A DNA stretch of 64,000 nucleotides from Archivesica marissinica (lineage: Eukaryota > Mollusca > Bivalvia > Venerida > Vesicomyidae). Positions 10,962 to 21,497 of this stretch are shown piece after piece (position 1 is the stretch's first letter; each line of letters starts with the position of its first letter). The stretch lies in the NCBI GenBank assembly GCA_014843695.1, contig CM026400.1, positions 38,373,805-38,437,804 on the forward strand, written 5' to 3'. The translations under genes were made by a program, and so were the position numbers. The notes under the pieces were generated by a model. It did no database searches and was not told where the DNA came from. It worked only from the letters and a program-made list of their open reading frames with translations.

Positions 10962-11139
10962 CTTTCGTAGCCAAGCATGTGACAAATCACCCTGGCATCG
11001 TTATTACCAAAGTCGTCGTCGCAGACTGTACCCCATATGTTATTGTACAACACTTCAACTCGGCCCTCCAGTGACGAATTTCCGCCGACTAATCGCACAC
11101 TTATTCCAGAAATCCGCAATACCAGTCCCAAGAGTATCA
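10962..11139 (-). CDS. SRCR gene exon: first half of SRCR domain A
   Basis: After an acceptor preceded by a branch-point-like ctaac (minus strand), the exon reads [52 protein letters not shown] and HMLGYER, and ends in phase 2 at gaaag/gtatgc. The VRLVGG and WGTVCDDDF blocks identify an SRCR N-terminal half. The hydrophobic lead ILLGLVL before the domain could be linker or the end of a signal peptide, but no ATG is in frame, so earlier exons must lie at higher coordinates. Confidence 0.85.
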
Positions 11140-11399
11140 CTACAAGTTAGTAAATATTTCGAAGTTATTACATAGCTAGTTTTGTATCAGTCTATGTATC
11201 GACAAGAGGTAACTTGATATCAACCTGAGACAGACCGAAACTCGAAGGCTGATATCAAGCTACTGGGGGTCGATACCTAGGCTGATATGAAACAAGCCAC
11301 GTAATACCGTCTTTATTACTTTGATATGAATTTGAAAATTTAATAATCAAAATTCTACTCTCCTATCCATATATTAAGAATACATCACACTAAATTAGA

Positions 11400-11915
11400 T
11401 ACACGAACATGATTAAAATAGTATCATAAAACTACAACCATCTGTAATCTGAGACGCTACAGGAAGTAAACAAACTAACTAGCACCGAGTGCGCATGAGT
11501 TATTTTCTCGGGAACGCTATATCAGACTGGAAAACACAGCGTATCAAACTAGGTGGCAGACAGTATTGTGGTAGCCAAATAATGGCAGAAAATAGGCTGA
11601 AATTCATATATAACTATAATACTGATACACGAAGACGATTGAAATATCACCACGAAACTACAAACATCGGTTAGCTTGTCAAATTTGACACACTGGGACA
11701 CTCCAAGAAGTTAACAAACTATCACCGAGTGCGCGTGCGTTATTTTCTCAGGAACTAGTTATGATACTGTTTTACTGGTTTGAGACGGACATGTAACCGT
11801 ATCAAACCAGCAAACAGATGTTCAGACTGTAAAGCACAGTGTATCAAACTGGGTGGCAAACAGTGTTGTGGTAGGAAATAACGGCAAAAAAAGGCTAACA
11901 TTCATATTTAAGTAA
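11400..11915. repeat. Diverged ~230-290 bp direct duplication
   Basis: Two copies share caccgagtgcgc, gttattttctc, cagactg-aaa-cacag, gtatcaaact and tattgtggtag (about 11400-11615 and 11625-11915). No coding content was seen. The stretch 11915-12684 shows nothing further. Confidence 0.6.
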
Positions 11916-12684
11916 TACAATTTAATTATCAATTACTGTTACACTGGGTATATTCCAATTCCAATATTCCAATCTTATAATGACGACAATGATATTGACG
12001 GATTTAAAGAAGCATTACATCATAATAAAGGATGTGTTGGGTAAAATATAAATACTAATGAGTGTGTGTTTACAAAAACCGAAATAGTCGCTCAGAAACG
12101 ATAAAATTCCAATAAATTTAAACCGTCGTATACGCGAATTTGTTTATCAACACACGACATATAAACACGCACAGCGCGCATGCGTGAAACAACAGAGGAT
12201 GTAGAAAACAACGTATATATTTTGAACACGAAAGACTATCTATCTATCTTACTCTAATGTCGAACCCCTCGCGGGGATGTAAAAATGTCCCTAAAAGACT
12301 TAACTAACAGAGGTATGAATCAACATATCAAGTAATTTAATTTAAAAAGACAACGTGTGACAAATGGGGACGATTCATTCCGAATGCAAACAAGTGTGGG
12401 CGATGCGTTCCGGTTGTAAACAAGTGCATGACCGATCGACTCGGAAAGTCTTACTTTCGGTTTCGAGTTTGTTTTATCGCAAAAAAACATTGTGTACCAA
12501 AATTTAATGATCATAAGCATACAAAGTATAATGTTAGACTGTGTAGCAGCATTTCTACCCATATGTAAAAATTTTCAAATATATTTTATTTCATACCATG
12601 TAAAGAAATATAATGATTTACGACTGTGTAGCGGAATGTAGACACTGCATTAGATCGATATGATATTTCGGAATAAGTAACAGG

Positions 12685-12934
12685 TTGTCCGATTAGCGCA
12701 GTGGTTAGCGCTCTCGCTTCTCACCAATGCAACCCGGGTTCGATCCTCGGACCGGGAAGTATATGAGATGGTACGGTGGTCGCCAGATCGGACAGGTGGG
12801 TTTTCTCCGGGTACTCCGGTTTCCTCCCACACGAATTACCACATTTACGCTTTCACCCGCGCCAACGGGAGTGATTAATATAAGTTGTTAGAACTTGCTT
12901 TGCAATCATTGTAAAATAAATAAAGTTTAAACTT
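12685..12934 (+). mobile_element. SINE family A, full length with 7-bp TSD
   Basis: The tRNA-like head has an A box (tagcgcagtgg) and a B box (ggttcgatcct), with gtccga/tcggac ends able to pair; the anticodon arm resembles tRNA-Glu. The central ctccgggtactccggtttcc block resembles a conserved core shared by widespread metazoan SINEs. TAACAGG flanks it at 12678-12684 and 12935-12941. Confidence 0.9.
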
Positions 12935-13003
12935 TAACAGGCCAACGTGCATACATACTATCAAACAGTGAGAAGGAGTATGTATAGGATATAAGCCGAA
13001 AAT

Positions 13004-13079
13004 GATCCAATATGTAAAATATTAAACTGTGTGAGGCGCATAGCGCCGAAGACAGTACCAATATTTTACATATTGGATC
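13004..13079. repeat. Inverted repeat, 20-bp arms
   Basis: gatccaatatgtaaaatatt (13004) pairs perfectly with its complement at 13060-13079. The 36-bp loop contains a second small palindrome, ggcgcatagcgcc. Confidence 0.9.
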
Positions 13080-14085
13080 CGTTTGAGATTTATATCTTAC
13101 TTAAAACACACACTTATATAACAAGATTCTACTAATTGAAAGTGTTAATATATTACGCTGGCCTTTTGACAGCAGTCCAATATTAATAATAATGGTATCG
13201 ACTGTGGTCATAAACCATTAATTCTTAACAATTACAAAATTAACGGGAATACCGTTAGTTTAATCATATTTTATTTTATCAATATTTACATCATGTTGTA
13301 ACATTAATATACAAGAACAGATGGATTAAATCGGAAGCTAGTAGCTTATTTAGATTATCTCCATGACAAACTAATTTTCATAAACTATGGCAGAGTGTAT
13401 ATACATTTATGAACGTGACAAGTTGTATTCAACTGTAATGATACAAGTGTAAGTAAAAACAATATGGAGATGATGATGAAGTAATCAATCAGACTGCCTT
13501 ACCAGTCAGATTACGTGCAGTCGATTTAGGAAATGGTGAGGCGAGAGAGGGGACGAGAGAGAGAGAGAGAGCGAGAGAGGGGATGAGAGAGAGAGCGAGA
13601 GAGCGAGAGAGCGAGAGAGAGAGAGGACGAGATAGAGAGAATGAGAGAGCGAGAGAGAGAGAACGAGGTGGGAATCATTTATACGAGGATGGAAGAGGAA
13701 AATACACAAATTACCTTAGGGAATACCTTTATACTGAATTTAATATTCTTCAGGCCATCCTTAAAAAAGACTGACATAACATTGCGAACCCAGCTAAATT
13801 CCCGTGATCTGAGGCGGTTTTTTTTACAGCAGGTGGGACGGACTTTAGTTATTGACAAAAATCGTTAGTAGATACTAAACAATAAATTTAATTAAAACAC
13901 TATCGTGACGTCATACCTTTATACTTGCAATTCGTTATTATTAATATTGGACTGTTGTTAAAGACCAGAGTATTATATTAAATACTATGCGTACAAGTAC
14001 GAAATTAACAATTTTAATTAGTAGAATCGTGTTATATAAGTGTGTGTTTTATGTACGATATAGGCCGCACACTGATCCATTTATA
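13079..14085. mobile_element. Candidate element with ~120-150 bp inverted ends
   Basis: Left blocks taaaacacacacttatataa, gattctactaatt and cagtccaatattaat (13095-13193) recur in reverse order and complement at 13940-14060. The interior holds a GA-rich tract and no recognisable gene. Exact ends and target duplication were not established. Confidence 0.55.
13538..13672. repeat. Purine-strand (GA)n tract
   Basis: About 135 bases almost entirely of A and G on the plus strand (gaga with gcga/gacga variants). It may adopt triplex structure. Confidence 0.9.
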
Positions 14086-14097
14086 TATAAAAAATGG

Positions 14098-14332
14098 TTC
14101 GCTCGCTTCTCACCAATGCTTCCCGGGTTCGATCCTCGGACCGGGAAGTATGTGAGATGGTACAATATTCGCCAGATTGGACAAGTGGTTTATCTCCGGG
14201 TACTCCGCTTTCCTCCCACACGAATGATCACATATACGCTTTAATCCGCGCCAACGTGCGTTATTAATATAAGTTGTTAAAGCTTGTTTCACAATCGTTG
14301 TAAAAATAAATAGAGTTTAAACTTTAAACTTT
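14098..14332 (+). mobile_element. SINE family A, 5'-truncated
   Basis: Lacks the A box; retains the B box ggttcgatcct, the core block and the tail ending aataaatagagtttaaac. Confidence 0.85.
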
Positions 14333-14583
14333 ACCTACAACAATATTATCAATTTAAAATATTAATCACCATGCTACATAATTAATAACCCAATGTTCGA
14401 GCAATTGTTAAAATAGAAATGTTAATAATTACCAATCTGCAGACACTCCATGCTGGTGTAGCGAAATTGTGCGCACTAAATCAAAACACTTGTCTGATCA
14501 CGTGACAGTATTGTTGGAGCATGCGCAACATCCTAAGATACATTTTAAGAGGTCATCAACACATGTACATGGATGTCACGGTG

Positions 14584-14712
14584 TGTAAGTAAGTTGGCAA
14601 GTAAGTAAGTAAGTTTGCAAGTAAGTAAATGAGCAAGTAAGTAAATTGTGGAAGTCGTGATAGTGCTCATTTACTTACTTGTTCATTTAATTACTTGCTC
14701 ATTTACTTACTT
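14584..14712. repeat. GTAA/TTAC tetranucleotide hairpin
   Basis: (gtaa)-rich arm at 14584-14645 and its complement (ttac)-rich arm at 14668-14712 flank a short loop containing gaagtcgtgata, the first bases of a family B SINE head. Confidence 0.75.
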
Positions 14713-14718
14713 AGTTTA

Positions 14719-14951
14719 GTTTATACACATTTATTTTTAGCTCGATTGCGAAACAAGTTATTTCAACTTATATAAATCACTCTCGAGACCTCATTCCTGA
14801 TGGAATCCATCGCCACGAGGGAGAGAGAAGAGGCAACGTGGAATTTAAATACCTTGCCTAAAGGCACACTCGTAACGGCTCCAGTGGGGCTCGAACTCCG
14901 GACCTTTCGCACATGAAGCGAACGCGCATCCACTGCGCTATCACGACTTCC
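14719..14951 (-). mobile_element. SINE family B
   Basis: Head with A-box-like and B-box regions on the minus strand, ggagccgttacgagtgtgcc, the ggattccatcaggaatgagg body and the aatcgagctaaaa tail. The head's anticodon-like loop in intact copies would be CAT. Confidence 0.85.
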
Positions 14952-15152
14952 ACTAGTTGCCTTGTCCGTAACATGCTGCGCAAATCGGTCGATCCAGAAC
15001 GGTATCCGAGGTCCCTCATATATTGTCAGATCTAAGATTTGTCTCGTCTTCTAGTATTATACAACGTCTGTTAGTATTTATGTAATCTACGTACAATAAA
15101 TAAAATATTCATAGCAAATTATCATGGCAAAGTACATAGCCATTGGTATTTT

Positions 15153-15376
15153 AGTTTATACAAATTTATTTTAGCTCGATTGCGAAACAAGTTCTTTCAA
15201 CTAATCACTCTCGAGACCTCATTCCTGATGGAATCCATCGCCATGAAGGAGAGAGAAGAAGCATGTGGAATTTAAATGCCTTGCACAAGGGCACAATCGA
15301 AACGGCTCCAGAGGGGGCTCGAACTCCGGCCCGTTCGCACCTGAAGCAAACGCGCATCCACTGCGCTATCACGACT
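15153..15376 (-). mobile_element. SINE family B
   Basis: Second minus-strand copy about 430 bp from the previous one, same domains, with small deletions in the tail. Confidence 0.85.
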
Positions 15377-15655
15377 ATCAGCCAATCGTATTCATGGGCG
15401 TTGCTCATACAAGGCACTAACCAGGGCCTGTGAGTTGATTGTCACAGAAAATGAAATTTCAAATAGTCCAAAAACGTAATCAAAACTGGAGTAGGTATTG
15501 ACGTATCTGTATTGTATAGAATCTAGATAAGCGGTCACATATCTCACTGCACGATCGTATATTGTTGACATAAATGTCTGTGTATAGCAATTTTAGACCG
15601 CTGGTATGATTTTGAAAAATACACGAAATTTCAATATCTAATACGTACATAAACG

Positions 15656-15907
15656 TACGTCAGGGTCCACAATCGGCGTGCGTCAGGGTCCACAGTCGGT
15701 GTGCGTCAGGGTCCACAGTCGGCGTGCGTCAGGGTCCACAGTCGCGTGCGTCAGGGTCCACAGTCGGCGTGCGTCTGGGTCCACTGTCGGCGTGCGTCAG
15801 GATCTACAGTCGGCGTGCGTCAGGGTCCACAGTCGGCGTGCGTCAGGGTCCACAGTCGGCGTGCGTCAGGGTCCACAGTCGGCGTGCGTCAGGGTCCACA
15901 GTCGGCG
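15656..15907. repeat. 23-bp GC-rich minisatellite, about 11 copies
   Basis: Unit gtgcgtcagggtccacagtc plus ggc, far more GC-rich than its surroundings. The 23-bp period leaves all frames open, giving spurious ORFs. Confidence 0.95.
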
Positions 15908-17104
15908 TTCTAGGATTCAAACTAGACTTGGTGGCATTAACCCCCACCCCTGACCCCTCCAGCAGCACCGTACAACCGGTGCTCAATTCATTAGTCGGGC
16001 CTACACATTTAAAAAGACTAGCTACGCTCCTGTCATTATAAAAGAATTATAAGGTACTAATATACTTAAATGTATGACAGTTAATCGAACTAACACAGTC
16101 TATCGACACATTAATATTGTTGCGCCGTAAAATATAGGAACAGTTGCTAATTGAAAATTAAGTAATGCTTGAATGAAATTATTCACGTTTATCATCGTTA
16201 CTCTATTCTAGTCCATCTTTATTCATGCCATCAGTATAATGAGTTTGCTCTATGCCTTCTATTCATGTTTTGAACGTAATGTTCGTGATTATCATCTGCA
16301 TATTTTGACAGCAGTGAGGAACTTTCTAGTTATATATGGTTATTCCCAGCCCGCCCTCCCAATACAAGATATATGACTCATTAAACAAGGCTGTTGTTTT
16401 TCATCGATCTTAAAATGAATTTTGATAATAATCTTGAATAATTATTTATTACTTAAGACACTTTCAATATGCTTGTACTTTAAAGTAAGACGGAGTTATA
16501 ACTAGTCTATAGATGTTAACCAGTTTTATCGGTATGCTAGTCCCTGGGAAGGTCGCGGGGCAGCAAAGACGGACTTTTCACACTGGATAGTTTGCCTAGT
16601 TTCTTTCTACTTCCCCCTCCTCCTTCACAAAAAAGAAATAATTGAAAAAGAGGAGGAGATTATACTTCATGTATAATTAGGGTAGTGGGTTGGAGCAGTC
16701 GGCACTACAGTTTAGTATTTACGTGATTTTCTGAGGGATTGGCTTACGTTAGAACATATGGTGTAACATCGTAGACATATTTATTCCACGAGAATTTTAA
16801 CCATTCGCACTCGGGTTACTTTGGGGGCATGTACAAGATATTTGCTACCAATGCATACATTATAAATATTGAATGCCGTCAAATACAAATGCCTGAATCC
16901 TATTTTGTTTCTTTATTGTATTTGTAGTTGGTAAGAACATGGGATAAGGGAATACTTGATTTACTCACGATGCAGAGCGAGAGAAAATAGATTGAAACGC
17001 GCAACTAAAACATTGATGCGCAATTATGAAATGTTTTTTGTATTTTCATTTTAACAAAAATGGGAACCGACACAAAACCACATGACAATTGCTCTGCAAT
17101 TGAC
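15908..17104. other. No feature recognised
   Basis: AT-rich non-coding sequence with one pyrimidine/purine-rich patch near 16600-16660. No exon with supporting splice signals was seen. Confidence 0.4.
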
Positions 17105-17108
17105 TTAA

Positions 17109-17587
17109 CGCGACACTACATCGGTGAAAGCGCAAATGTCTGCAGAATGTAATTTGTTATTATATGGTATAATTTGTTTCCAAATATCTGCCTCAAAATC
17201 GTAGTGTTTCAACAAATCAAACAAACGTATACGCCGGTTTGTTGACATAACAAAATAATATAAATATAGTCGACATCCAGGCGTAACACGCGGTATCGTA
17301 TATATTGACCGTGATCTCACATGTGTGCCTATGCATATTTATTTGTAGACTAAAATTATCTCTAATCTCGCGCGTTTAGTATCGACTCCAATGACAGACA
17401 AACGTAAATTTAGGAGCTTGGATAACCGGAAATCCTACTTTCACCTTTGAAAGTGTGTATACCACATAAACACTGGTTATTGATTCAATGTTTAATGTTC
17501 TAATGTATTCAGTAGAATGTGTAGTAGCTATACATTTTTATACGTGAAAAAATGTATTTTATTTGGTTTTTGCAATGTAATGTCGCT
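17109..17587. mobile_element. MITE family M4 (TTAA target), copy 1
   Basis: Flanked by TTAA (17105-17108, 17588-17591). The ends cgcgacactacatcg and cgatgtaatgtcgct-like sequence are inverted. The whole 479 bp aligns with 23936-24448, sharing gtttgttgacataacaaaat, cctactttcac and gttattgattcaatg. TTAA duplication points to piggyBac-type mobilisation. Confidence 0.8.
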
Positions 17588-17725
17588 TTAATGTCATTAC
17601 GGCCTGAATAGAGAACTAACTTGAACTAAATAAAGTAACAAGTCCCTCTTATTACTTAAATTTTTTAAGTGCTGTAATGGACTATTTCAAGAGCTATTTC
17701 ATTATGACAGGCAGTAGTAAACCCG

Positions 17726-17894
17726 TCTCTTTACTTGTTGAGTATACGCGTCACTATAGAGCCTATTGATGACGTATCGCGCAACTACCGAGCTCTTTAC
17801 TTGTTTGGTATACGCGTCACTATAGAGCTTATTGATGACGTATCGCGCAACTACCGAGCTCTTTACTTGTTGGGTATACGCGTCACTATAGAGC
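17726..17894. repeat. 66-bp tandem repeat entering the assembly gap
   Basis: tctttacttgtt starts at 17728, 17794 and 17860; each unit contains gtatacgcgtcactatagag and gatgacgtatcgcgcaacta. The third copy is cut by the N run. Confidence 0.92.
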
Positions 17895-18894
17895 NNNNNN
17901 NNNNNNNNNNNNNNNNNNNNNNNNNNNNNNNNNNNNNNNNNNNNNNNNNNNNNNNNNNNNNNNNNNNNNNNNNNNNNNNNNNNNNNNNNNNNNNNNNNNN
18001 NNNNNNNNNNNNNNNNNNNNNNNNNNNNNNNNNNNNNNNNNNNNNNNNNNNNNNNNNNNNNNNNNNNNNNNNNNNNNNNNNNNNNNNNNNNNNNNNNNNN
18101 NNNNNNNNNNNNNNNNNNNNNNNNNNNNNNNNNNNNNNNNNNNNNNNNNNNNNNNNNNNNNNNNNNNNNNNNNNNNNNNNNNNNNNNNNNNNNNNNNNNN
18201 NNNNNNNNNNNNNNNNNNNNNNNNNNNNNNNNNNNNNNNNNNNNNNNNNNNNNNNNNNNNNNNNNNNNNNNNNNNNNNNNNNNNNNNNNNNNNNNNNNNN
18301 NNNNNNNNNNNNNNNNNNNNNNNNNNNNNNNNNNNNNNNNNNNNNNNNNNNNNNNNNNNNNNNNNNNNNNNNNNNNNNNNNNNNNNNNNNNNNNNNNNNN
18401 NNNNNNNNNNNNNNNNNNNNNNNNNNNNNNNNNNNNNNNNNNNNNNNNNNNNNNNNNNNNNNNNNNNNNNNNNNNNNNNNNNNNNNNNNNNNNNNNNNNN
18501 NNNNNNNNNNNNNNNNNNNNNNNNNNNNNNNNNNNNNNNNNNNNNNNNNNNNNNNNNNNNNNNNNNNNNNNNNNNNNNNNNNNNNNNNNNNNNNNNNNNN
18601 NNNNNNNNNNNNNNNNNNNNNNNNNNNNNNNNNNNNNNNNNNNNNNNNNNNNNNNNNNNNNNNNNNNNNNNNNNNNNNNNNNNNNNNNNNNNNNNNNNNN
18701 NNNNNNNNNNNNNNNNNNNNNNNNNNNNNNNNNNNNNNNNNNNNNNNNNNNNNNNNNNNNNNNNNNNNNNNNNNNNNNNNNNNNNNNNNNNNNNNNNNNN
18801 NNNNNNNNNNNNNNNNNNNNNNNNNNNNNNNNNNNNNNNNNNNNNNNNNNNNNNNNNNNNNNNNNNNNNNNNNNNNNNNNNNNNNNNNNNNNNN
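17895..18894. other. Assembly gap of exactly 1000 N
   Basis: A round-number placeholder. Because a 66-bp satellite runs into its left edge, the true length is unknown. Upstream exons of the giant EGF gene may be hidden here. Confidence 0.98.
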
Positions 18895-19108
18895 ACTATG
18901 CATAATTGTGGGTGTTGTATGAAACTATGAGCATTACGGTTTGAGTACACTGTTCATGAGAGTTATAAATATTTCTGCCATTGATTGTATGCATTGCCAC
19001 TGTGTTATTGTCATCTTGTTGCGTCACTGTATAATATATATGTTTATGTTTGTTGTATGTTCTCATGGGCCTCTGGCTTATTGAATTTGAAAAATAAACT
19101 ATCTATGT

Positions 19109-19197
19109 ACAATGATAGTGTCTGAAACGGGACTTTGATCCGAGATAACCCGATAATTTGACATAGCCGACTTTGACATAACGGTTGTAGACTTGCG
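19109..19197. mobile_element. MITE family M2 relic
   Basis: gtctgaaacgggactttgat, gacatagccgactttgacat and the terminal aacggttgtagac match one half of the elements at 25420 and 63363. Just upstream, 18980-19095 (ctcatgggcctctgg, aaaaataaac) looks like a LINE-type 3' end, with low confidence. Confidence 0.7.
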
Positions 19198-19309
19198 ATG
19201 ATGCAACTCATTTAATATTCACGAATGTAGTCCAGTAACCATGTTACGCTTAAACTTTAATTATTTTAAAACGATTGCGAAGCCAATTTTAACAACTTAT
19301 ATTAATCAA

Positions 19310-19859
19310 AGGGAATCGGCACGTTTGGGGGTACTAATATATATATTTAAGTACAGGGATTCTACTCTGTGGGATGTCAGATTTCGCATCGATCAGTAAA
19401 ATGGCCCTATCTGAAACAATTTTGTACAAATCTGTCCAAATATAACGCCTATCCCGAGTCTTTATATTGTTCTTCAAATACAACACAACTTTAAGCTGCA
19501 TGCATGTATACTTTGCAAACAATTGCCACAGACATTGGCCATATCAGGTCACATTTCCATACTAGGACACGGGTTCTGTCAGCAACAACAAAAAAATTCG
19601 ACGGGAGAGTTTTAACAGTGAATAACATTATCAATCAAATGTGTTTCCACTAACGTGTATGTTTATTCGGCAAAAATGTACGTCAAAAAGAGATTTCGTA
19701 GAATTTTTCAATTTGTTTTGAACATTTTCAAGCCGCGCAGTTCGCGTTGAAACGAGCGTTCTGATTTTACTGATCGATGCGAAATCTGACATCCCACATA
19801 GTAGAATCCCTGTACTTAAATATATATACTAGTACCCCCAAACGTGCCGAATCCCTGTG
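19310..19859. mobile_element. 550-bp MITE with ~100-bp TIRs and 10-bp TSD
   Basis: Left end ggcacgtttgggggtacta... to catcgatcagtaaaat is mirrored at 19765-19859. ATATTAATCA flanks it at 19300-19309 and 19860-19869. Long TIRs with a 9-10 bp duplication fit Mutator-like (MULE) elements; there is no coding capacity. Confidence 0.85.
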
Positions 19860-19929
19860 ATATTAATCACTCTCGTTGGCGCGGATGAAAGCGTATATGT
19901 GGTCATTCGTGTGGGAAGAAACCGGAGTA

Positions 19930-20146
19930 ACCTATCATCTCTGATGGTCACGGGTTCGAGCCCCGCTCAGACCGTGTCTCATTTATATGAAAAAGTTGGC
20001 AGTTTCTTACGGAGGTTGGTGCATCAAGTACTGGTTAACCACTGGAGCCTGCCCAGGAAAGGTGTTGTTAGGTAAACTGCCCGTCGCTCTAATGGGAAAT
20101 CGGTAGCGACGTTAAATAAACTTAAATTAAAATAAATTTTAAAAAA
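19930..20146 (+). mobile_element. SINE family D with 13-bp TSD
   Basis: Contains a B box (gggttcgagcccc), a non-A/B/C body and a tail gcgacgttaaataaactt followed by an A-rich end. AGAAACCGGAGTA flanks it at 19917-19929 and 20147-20159. The A box is missing, so it is slightly 5'-truncated. Confidence 0.85.
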
Positions 20147-20225
20147 AGAAACCGGAGTACCCTGAGTACCCGGAGTAAACATGTTTATTATCACATGATC
20201 AATTTCCGGTTATTCCTTTATATAG

Positions 20226-20305
20226 AACGACCTACTACCCTTGTACGAAGACCTGTAGCAGACAGGTCTGCTGCAACGGATACACCGGCAATGGATGCAA
20301 CACAC
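20226..20305 (+). CDS. Exon 1 (first visible): Cys-rich module
   Basis: tatatag acceptor, cacac/gtaagc donor, leaving in phase 1. Encodes TTYYPCTKTCSRQVCCNGYT followed by GNGCNT. The VCC-x-GY-x-G-x-x-C pattern resembles the end of an EMI-type or nephronectin/EGFL6/EGFL7 N-terminal Cys-rich segment that precedes EGF modules. It enters in phase 2, so at least one exon with the start and signal peptide lies upstream. It sits only about 45 bp from the remains of a SINE. Confidence 0.7.
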
Positions 20306-20665
20306 GTAAGCACTTACTATTGTGCCAATGTATGTCAACGATTATACTATGATTGTACTAAATAGAGGCACGTAGCCATTCTGATGCACACCGAGGCAGC
20401 TGCATCGGTTAACATTTTCAAAGCAAAAATAAATAAATGGAAAATTAAATAAATAAAATGCAAAAACATATCCCTTTGCTATATAAAATGATGACTGCTA
20501 GAGAGCTGAACGGTCAGTACATAATTATACGTCTAAACTCATTAAATCAGAAAATGCAGGACGCTTCTATACCCCAACAATTTTAAGGGGGAACATGCCC
20601 CCGGACCCCCTTAGATTGCCTCGGTTGAAATTTGCCTCTGGCTACGGTGCTTGGTTATGAAGAAT

Positions 20666-20968
20666 ATTAGGTTGCTGTCTTATAAATTTTATTAATTAGG
20701 CGAATATAAACACATTTATTTTGGCTCGATTGTGAAACAAGTTCTTACAACTTATATTAATCACTCTCGAGACCTCATTCCTGATGGAATCCATCACACG
20801 AGAGAGAGAATAGGCATGGGCATTTAAATGCCTTACCTAAGGGCACAATCGTAACGGCTCCAGCGGGGTTCGAACTCTGGGCCTTTCGCATCTGAAGCGA
20901 ACGCATTACCACTGCGCTATCACGACTTCCTAATAAATTAAACTTTATAAGACAGTAACCTAAACTTT
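20666..20968. repeat. Inverted repeat with a SINE in its loop
   Basis: ctgtcttataaattttatta (about 20677) is mirrored by taataaattaaactttataagacag (about 20931-20955), with aggttgc / gtaacct beyond. The family B SINE at 20703-20930 fills almost the whole loop. Confidence 0.65.
20703..20930 (-). mobile_element. SINE family B
   Basis: Near full length on the minus strand: tRNA-like head, ggagccgttacgattgtgcc, dggattccatcaggaatgagg-type body, tail. It lies in intron 1 of the giant gene. Confidence 0.85.
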
Positions 20969-21234
20969 ATTACTCCTTAATAAGTATCTTCTGATAAAAA
21001 ATAAAAGCATTAGAGAGGAAATATTACCGAATATTCCTGATTTAAAGTTTATCATACCTGTGAACATAATAAAAAATAATTATGACGTCACACACGAATG
21101 GTTATGAAAAGTTTATTAGGCACTTACTAATAACACAAATTTTATTAGGCAGGCCGGTTTTGACCTTTATTACTCATGAATAAACACAAACTATATATTT
21201 CCGGTGAAATATCTGTGCCAAAGATGTGTATTCC

Positions 21235-21497
21235 TCTGTAGTCCAGTGGTAACACGCTGGACTGGTAATCTGACCCGTCTGCCCGTAATGAAATTAACAG
21301 TCTTTCAGATGGGATGTTAAACCGAGGTCTCGTGTCGGTGTTTTACACCGTGCACGTAAAAGAACCAGAGGAGACTCTGGAATGGGTCTCTGTCTGTATC
21401 ATTTCACTATCCTCCAAAATCTAAAATGACTAATCTCTTCAGGAGGCGTCGCTCATATGGGCAACCGGTAGCGACGATAAATAAACCGTAAAACACA
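21235..21497 (+). mobile_element. SINE family C with deleted B box
   Basis: The head gtagtccagtggtaacacgc is present, but the stretch that should hold ggttcgatccc is missing between ggtaatc and tgacccgtctg; the body and tail are intact. The intron from 21500 to 22400 shows no other feature. Confidence 0.82.

Larger units (their letters stand above)
19250..20182 (-). mobile_element. SINE family A split by two later insertions
   Basis: Pieces at 19250-19309, 19870-19929 and 20160-20182 join into a continuous minus-strand family A sequence (tail acgattgcgaagcc, then cactctcgttggcgcgg, then ggaaaccggagta). A 550-bp MITE and a second SINE occupy the breaks, each bordered by a direct duplication. 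Confidence 0.85.

Noticed and set aside
12320..12562. 80-codon minus-strand ORF near 12.4 kb as a possible SRCR-gene exon
   Set aside because: No SRCR motif, no convincing splice signals and unrelated composition.
12685..12760. tRNA-like sequence with A and B boxes considered as a tRNA gene
   Set aside because: It is continuous with a SINE body and tail, has target duplications and recurs in several truncated copies. The same applies to the heads at 4568, 14890, 20880, 32750 and 43570.
13506..13774. Arg/Glu-rich and Ser/Leu-rich ORFs
   Set aside because: Both strands of a GA tract; low complexity only.
15678..16041. ORFs of repeated QGPQSACVRVHSRRASGS type
   Set aside because: They come from a 23-bp GC-rich minisatellite that opens all frames; no supporting context.
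17735..18950. Long ORFs over the gap
   Set aside because: They consist almost entirely of N.
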